Assembly: GCA_036985855.1 (NCBI GenBank)
Contig: BTQL01000001.1
Location: 38,039 to 102,038 of the forward strand
Direction of reading: 5' to 3'
Origin: B3-G11 sp036985855
GTDB lineage: Bacteria > Actinomycetota > Acidimicrobiia > Spongiisociales > UBA5794
DNA: 64,000 nucleotides
Below, piece after piece: positions 61,163 through 64,000 of this stretch. The translations under genes and the position numbers were made by a program. The first letter of the stretch is position 1; each line of letters opens with the position of its first letter. The notes beneath the pieces are model-generated. The model was not told the DNA's origin and did no database searches. It was given only the letters and a program-made list of their open reading frames with translations.

Positions 61163-61572
61163 ACGACCTCCCTCTTAACAAACTTGGTCTTGACCGGAAG
61201 CTTGTGTGCCGCGAGGCGGAGTGCCTCGCGAGCAAGCTCCTCGTCGACACCGGACATCTCGAACATGACGCGGCCGGGCTTGATGACAGCAACCCAGTAC
61301 TCAGGGTTGCCCTTACCCGAACCCATGCGTGTTTCCGCAGGCTTCTCAGTGATCGGCTTATCGGGGAAAACCGTGATCCAGACCTTTCCACCGCGCTTGA
61401 TCTTTCGAGTCATCGCAATACGAGCGGCTTCGATCTGACGCGACGTGAGCCAGCCACGCTCCTGAGCCTGGAGACCATATTCTCCGAATGACACCTTCGT
61501 GCCACCCTTGGCGTTGCCCTTGAGCCGCCCAGTCTGGACCTTGCGATACTTCGTGCGCTTTGGCATGAGCAT
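61159..61572 (-). CDS. rplP: Ribosomal protein L16
   Basis: 137 residues: MLMPKRTKYRKVQTGRLKGNAKGGTKVSFGEYGLQA, and KPAETRMGSGKGNPEYWVAVIKPGRVMFEM. ATG 61572 shares its A with the rpsC stop. Confidence 0.97.
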   Translation of the reverse strand: MLMPKRTKYRKVQTGRLKGNAKGGTKVSFGEYGLQAQERGWLTSRQIEAARIAMTRKIKRGGKVWITVFPDKPITEKPAETRMGSGKGNPEYWVAVIKPGRVMFEMSGVDEELAREALRLAAHKLPVKTKFVKREVV

Positions 61573-62750
61573 CAGACATCGCCTCCCTCGTCAGTTTCGT
61601 CAGAAACTGCGACCTCGGCGCCGGCCGAGGTATCGTCGGCACCAGAAGACGCACCATCTGCACCAGCCGAAGCATCGTCGGCACCAGAAGACGCACCATC
61701 TGCACCAGCCGAAGCATCGTCGGCGTTGTCTGAGTCTTCGGTCTTCGGTTCGCTGGCGTCCGACAGCTCAACGCTCTCGTCCTTGCTTTCAGACTTCGGC
61801 TCTCCGCCGACCTCTGCAACTACCTCAGCGACTTGCTCAGGGATGGCCTCGTCACCTGTTGCCTCCGCCTTGTCGGCTGTGGCCGGTTCTTCGACAGCTG
61901 CCCGCGCTTCGGCCAGATCTGCCTTGCCGTCCGCTGCGGTAACCCTCTTGCCACCACCAGCCTCGATCAGGCGCTTGCCACCGCCAGCCTCGATGATCCG
62001 CTTCTCTTTGTGACCGGCGGCAGCCTCAGCACGAGACTTGACGGACTTACGGTGCTTCCGGTCTGCAGGACGGCCGGAAGCCATTCGAGCCTCAGCCGCA
62101 GCCTTTTCTGACGAACTGAACTTCTTCATGATGTCGCCCTTGTAGACCCACACCTTGATACCAATAGCACCAACGGTTGTCTCTGCGGTTGCCTGGCCGA
62201 AGTCGATGTCCGCACGTAACGTGTGCAGCGGGACACGACCCTCCAGATACCACTCGCGGCGACCCATGTCGGCGCCACCGAGACGACCTGATGCCTGGAC
62301 GCGGACACCCTCAGCGCCTGCCTTCAGCGCGGTAGCAACGGTGCGTTTGAGTGCACGACGGAAAGAGACACGACCCTCGAGCTGGTCCGCGACGCTGCGT
62401 GCAAGCAGCGTCGCATCGAGCTCAGGGTTATGAACTTCTATGACATTGAATTTGACTCTGCGGCCGGAGAGGTCCTCGAGGCCGGCACGGAGACGTTCGG
62501 CCTCAGAACCGCCGCGTCCGATAACAACGCCGGGACGACCGGTGTGGACATCGATCTGAACCTTGCTGCCACCGATGCGCTCGATATCGATCCTCGAAAT
62601 CGCACCGCGCTTCAGTTCACCCTTCAGGTACTTGCGGATGTGGTGATCCTCTGCAACCTGGGCGGCGTAGTCCTTTTCGGAATACCAGCGCGACTTCCAA
62701 TCGGTGACGATTCCGAGACGCAGGCCGTAAGGATGTGATTTCTGCCCCAT
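61572..62750 (-). CDS. rpsC: Ribosomal protein S3 with a long acidic C-terminal extension
   Basis: 392 residues versus the usual 210-280. The core (1-212) is normal: GQKSHPYGLRLGI, KH domain GVVIGRGGSEAERL and the C-terminal GRREWYLEGRVPLHTLRADIDFG. Residues 213-392 are first Lys/Arg/Ala-rich with KRLIEAGGGKR repeats, then strongly acidic with SGADDASAGADGAS repeats. ATG 62750 shares its A with the rplV stop. Confidence 0.95.
   Translation of the reverse strand: MGQKSHPYGLRLGIVTDWKSRWYSEKDYAAQVAEDHHIRKYLKGELKRGAISRIDIERIGGSKVQIDVHTGRPGVVIGRGGSEAERLRAGLEDLSGRRVKFNVIEVHNPELDATLLARSVADQLEGRVSFRRALKRTVATALKAGAEGVRVQASGRLGGADMGRREWYLEGRVPLHTLRADIDFGQATAETTVGAIGIKVWVYKGDIMKKFSSSEKAAAEARMASGRPADRKHRKSVKSRAEAAAGHKEKRIIEAGGGKRLIEAGGGKRVTAADGKADLAEARAAVEEPATADKAEATGDEAIPEQVAEVVAEVGGEPKSESKDESVELSDASEPKTEDSDNADDASAGADGASSGADDASAGADGASSGADDTSAGAEVAVSDETDEGGDV
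61633..61723. repeat. 42-bp tandem repeats in the rpsC 3' end
   Basis: A 42-bp unit (14 codons) occurs twice at 61633-61674 and 61675-61716, apparently without mismatch, with a partial third copy after it. It encodes the acidic Ala/Ser/Gly/Asp repeats of the S3 tail and is in frame. Confidence 0.88.
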
Positions 62751-63094
62751 CAGGCGACCTCTTCCTGGTCTGCTACAACGATCGTGATATGGCTCGTACG
62801 CTTGCGAATCCTCGTTGCACGACCGCGCGCACGAGGACGCCATCGCTTGAGTGTCGGTCCTTCATCCGCATATGCCTCTTGAACGTAGAGCTCATCGGCG
62901 TCGAGAGCGAAGTTGTGCTCGGCGTTAGCGATTGCGGAGTCGAGTACCTTCTTGATCGTTGGCGCAGCCTTCCGGTTGGTGAACTCGAGCACTACGAGTG
63001 CCTCATCCACGGGGAGGCCGCGAACGAGGTCAAGCACGCGTCGCACCTTGTACGGCGACTGGCGAACGTGTTTGGCCTGGGCGCGTGCGTTCAT
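62750..63094 (-). CDS. rplV: Ribosomal protein L22
   Basis: 114 residues: AQAKHVRQSPYKVRRVLDLVRGLPVDEAL and EGPTLKRWRPRARGRATRIRKRTSHITIVV, the loop lining the exit tunnel. ATG 63094 overlaps the rpsS stop. Confidence 0.97.
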   Translation of the reverse strand: MNARAQAKHVRQSPYKVRRVLDLVRGLPVDEALVVLEFTNRKAAPTIKKVLDSAIANAEHNFALDADELYVQEAYADEGPTLKRWRPRARGRATRIRKRTSHITIVVADQEEVA

Positions 63095-63369
63095 CGCTGC
63101 CTCACAGACTTGTCGGTCATGTGACCACGGAACGTCCGGGTTGGGGCAAATTCGCCCAACTTGTGACCGACCATCGATTCGCTGATGTACACGGGGACGT
63201 GCTTGCGCCCGTCGTGCACAGCGATCGTGAGACCGACCATCTCGGGAATCACTGTCGACCGACGGCTCCATGTGCGAATGACACGTTTGTCACCGCTTGC
63301 GTTCGCCTTTTCGACTTTCACCAGCAGGTGCTCATCGACGAACGGCCCCTTTCTCAGGCTTCTCGCCAT
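63091..63369 (-). CDS. rpsS: Ribosomal protein S19
   Basis: 92 residues: RSLRKGPFVDEHLLVKVEKAN and IVHD-like HDGRKHVPVYISESMVGHKLGEFAPTRTFRGH. Three bases after rplB. Confidence 0.97.
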   Translation of the reverse strand: MARSLRKGPFVDEHLLVKVEKANASGDKRVIRTWSRRSTVIPEMVGLTIAVHDGRKHVPVYISESMVGHKLGEFAPTRTFRGHMTDKSVRQR

Positions 63370-63372
63370 GGC

Positions 63373-64000
63373 CTACCTCTTACCCTTCTTCGTACGACGA
63401 CGCACGATGTACTGGTTACTCGTTTTGTTCTTCTTGCGGGTTTTACGCTCAGGCTTGCCCCAAGGGCTGACCGGGTGACGACCACCTGAGCTACGACCTT
63501 CACCACCACCGAGAGGGTGATCCACAGGGTTCATGGCAACGCCACGGGATTGTGGACGTTTGCCCTTCCAGCGGTTACGACCCGCCTTGCCGATCTTGAC
63601 CAGTTCAGCTTCGGTATTACCGACCTGACCGACCGTTGCACGGCTGTCGAGGTTGACCTGACGCATCTCGCCGGATGGGAGGCGCAACAGGGCGATCTTG
63701 CTCTCTTTGGACATCAGCTGTACAGAGGTGCCGGCGGATCGAGCCATCTTGGCCCCACCGCCCGGGCGAAGCTCAACAGCGTGCACGATCGTACCTGTCG
63801 GGATATTCCGTAGCGGCAGAGCGTTCCCTGGACGAATCTCCGACTTCGGACCGGACTCGAGCACGTCGCCGACCTTGATGCCGACAGGCGCAAGGATGTA
63901 GCGCTTCTCGCTGTCGACGTAGTGCAGCAGTGCGATACGTGCGTTCCGGTTGGGGTCATATTCGACGCTTGCTACCTTGGCCGGCACGCCATCTTTCGTG
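63373..64000 (-). CDS. rplB: Ribosomal protein L2 (5' end outside window)
   Basis: The last 208 residues are visible, from TKDGVPAKVASVEYDPNRNARIALLHYVDSEKRYILAP to KNKTSNQYIVRR. The peptidyl-transferase-linked segment MNPVDHPLGGGEGRSSGG is intact. The first 65-70 residues and the rest of the S10 operon lie beyond the right edge. Confidence 0.97.
   Translation of the reverse strand, partial: TKDGVPAKVASVEYDPNRNARIALLHYVDSEKRYILAPVGIKVGDVLESGPKSEIRPGNALPLRNIPTGTIVHAVELRPGGGAKMARSAGTSVQLMSKESKIALLRLPSGEMRQVNLDSRATVGQVGNTEAELVKIGKAGRNRWKGKRPQSRGVAMNPVDHPLGGGEGRSSGGRHPVSPWGKPERKTRKKNKTSNQYIVRRRTKKGKR

Overview
The window is one contiguous, gene-dense, moderately high-GC stretch from an actinobacterium (Actinomycetota). 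The signs are a GuaB3-type IMP dehydrogenase fused by overlap to guaA, a DUF1876 protein, LuxR/NarL-family two-component pairs, a DosS-like GAF kinase, CIRCE-controlled groESL, many GTG starts and ATGA/TGATG-coupled genes. An uncultured, Acidimicrobiia-like lineage is a reasonable guess, but the sequence here does not prove it. No rRNA, tRNA, CRISPR, prophage or insertion sequence was seen.

Layout. 1-6316 (minus strand): a truncated CheA-type hybrid kinase, guaA-guaB3 and trpS. 6416-8149: citramalate synthase cimA behind a leaderless Thr/Ile-rich leader peptide and two strong hairpins, a textbook-like attenuator. 8357-10297: an S9 oligopeptidase. 10341-19570: a respiratory island. It holds a NarX/NarL-like kinase-regulator pair, a lipoprotein with two identical EB_dh-like domains, a four-cluster Fe-S protein (NrfC/PsrB type), an NrfD membrane subunit, a membrane-anchored cytochrome c and a second, divergently arranged DosS-like kinase/DosR-like regulator pair. 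No catalytic molybdopterin subunit is present. 19586-24906: PLP decarboxylase, NUDIX, GNAT, a PPi-type phosphofructokinase, an SRPBCC protein and an MgtC protein. 24988-29330: an operon of glutamine-synthetase-like ligase, SDR, ALDH and class I amidotransferase that fits gamma-glutamylation of an amino alcohol or amine. 29485-31868: DUF1876 protein and groESL with CIRCE. 31940-42028: a tightly coupled operon for site-2 protease, t6A synthesis (tsaD, tsaB, tsaE), rimI, a type-4 uracil-DNA glycosylase, P1 peptidase, alr, nnrDE, acpS, then glmS. 42404-44361: a MazEF-type pair between glmS and glmM. 44407-47891: rpsI-rplM, ilvA, truA and a Yip1 protein. 47960-64000: the S10/spc/alpha ribosomal protein cluster. 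It is broken between map and rpmJ by a lipoprotein, a HAD hydrolase and a Thr-rich anchored protein, and infA is absent from its usual place.

Themes. Three small-subunit proteins here carry large low-complexity tails: S11 (about 128 N-terminal residues), S5 (about 68 N-terminal) and S3 (about 180 C-terminal). A short word, GTAGACGG/CCGTCTAC and variants, recurs in the gaps between genes. The most promising undescribed system is the EB_dh-NrfC-NrfD-cytochrome c module, with its candidate operator array (three CCAAA(G/C)GNCAC direct repeats resembling DosR boxes) and the two flanking sensors.
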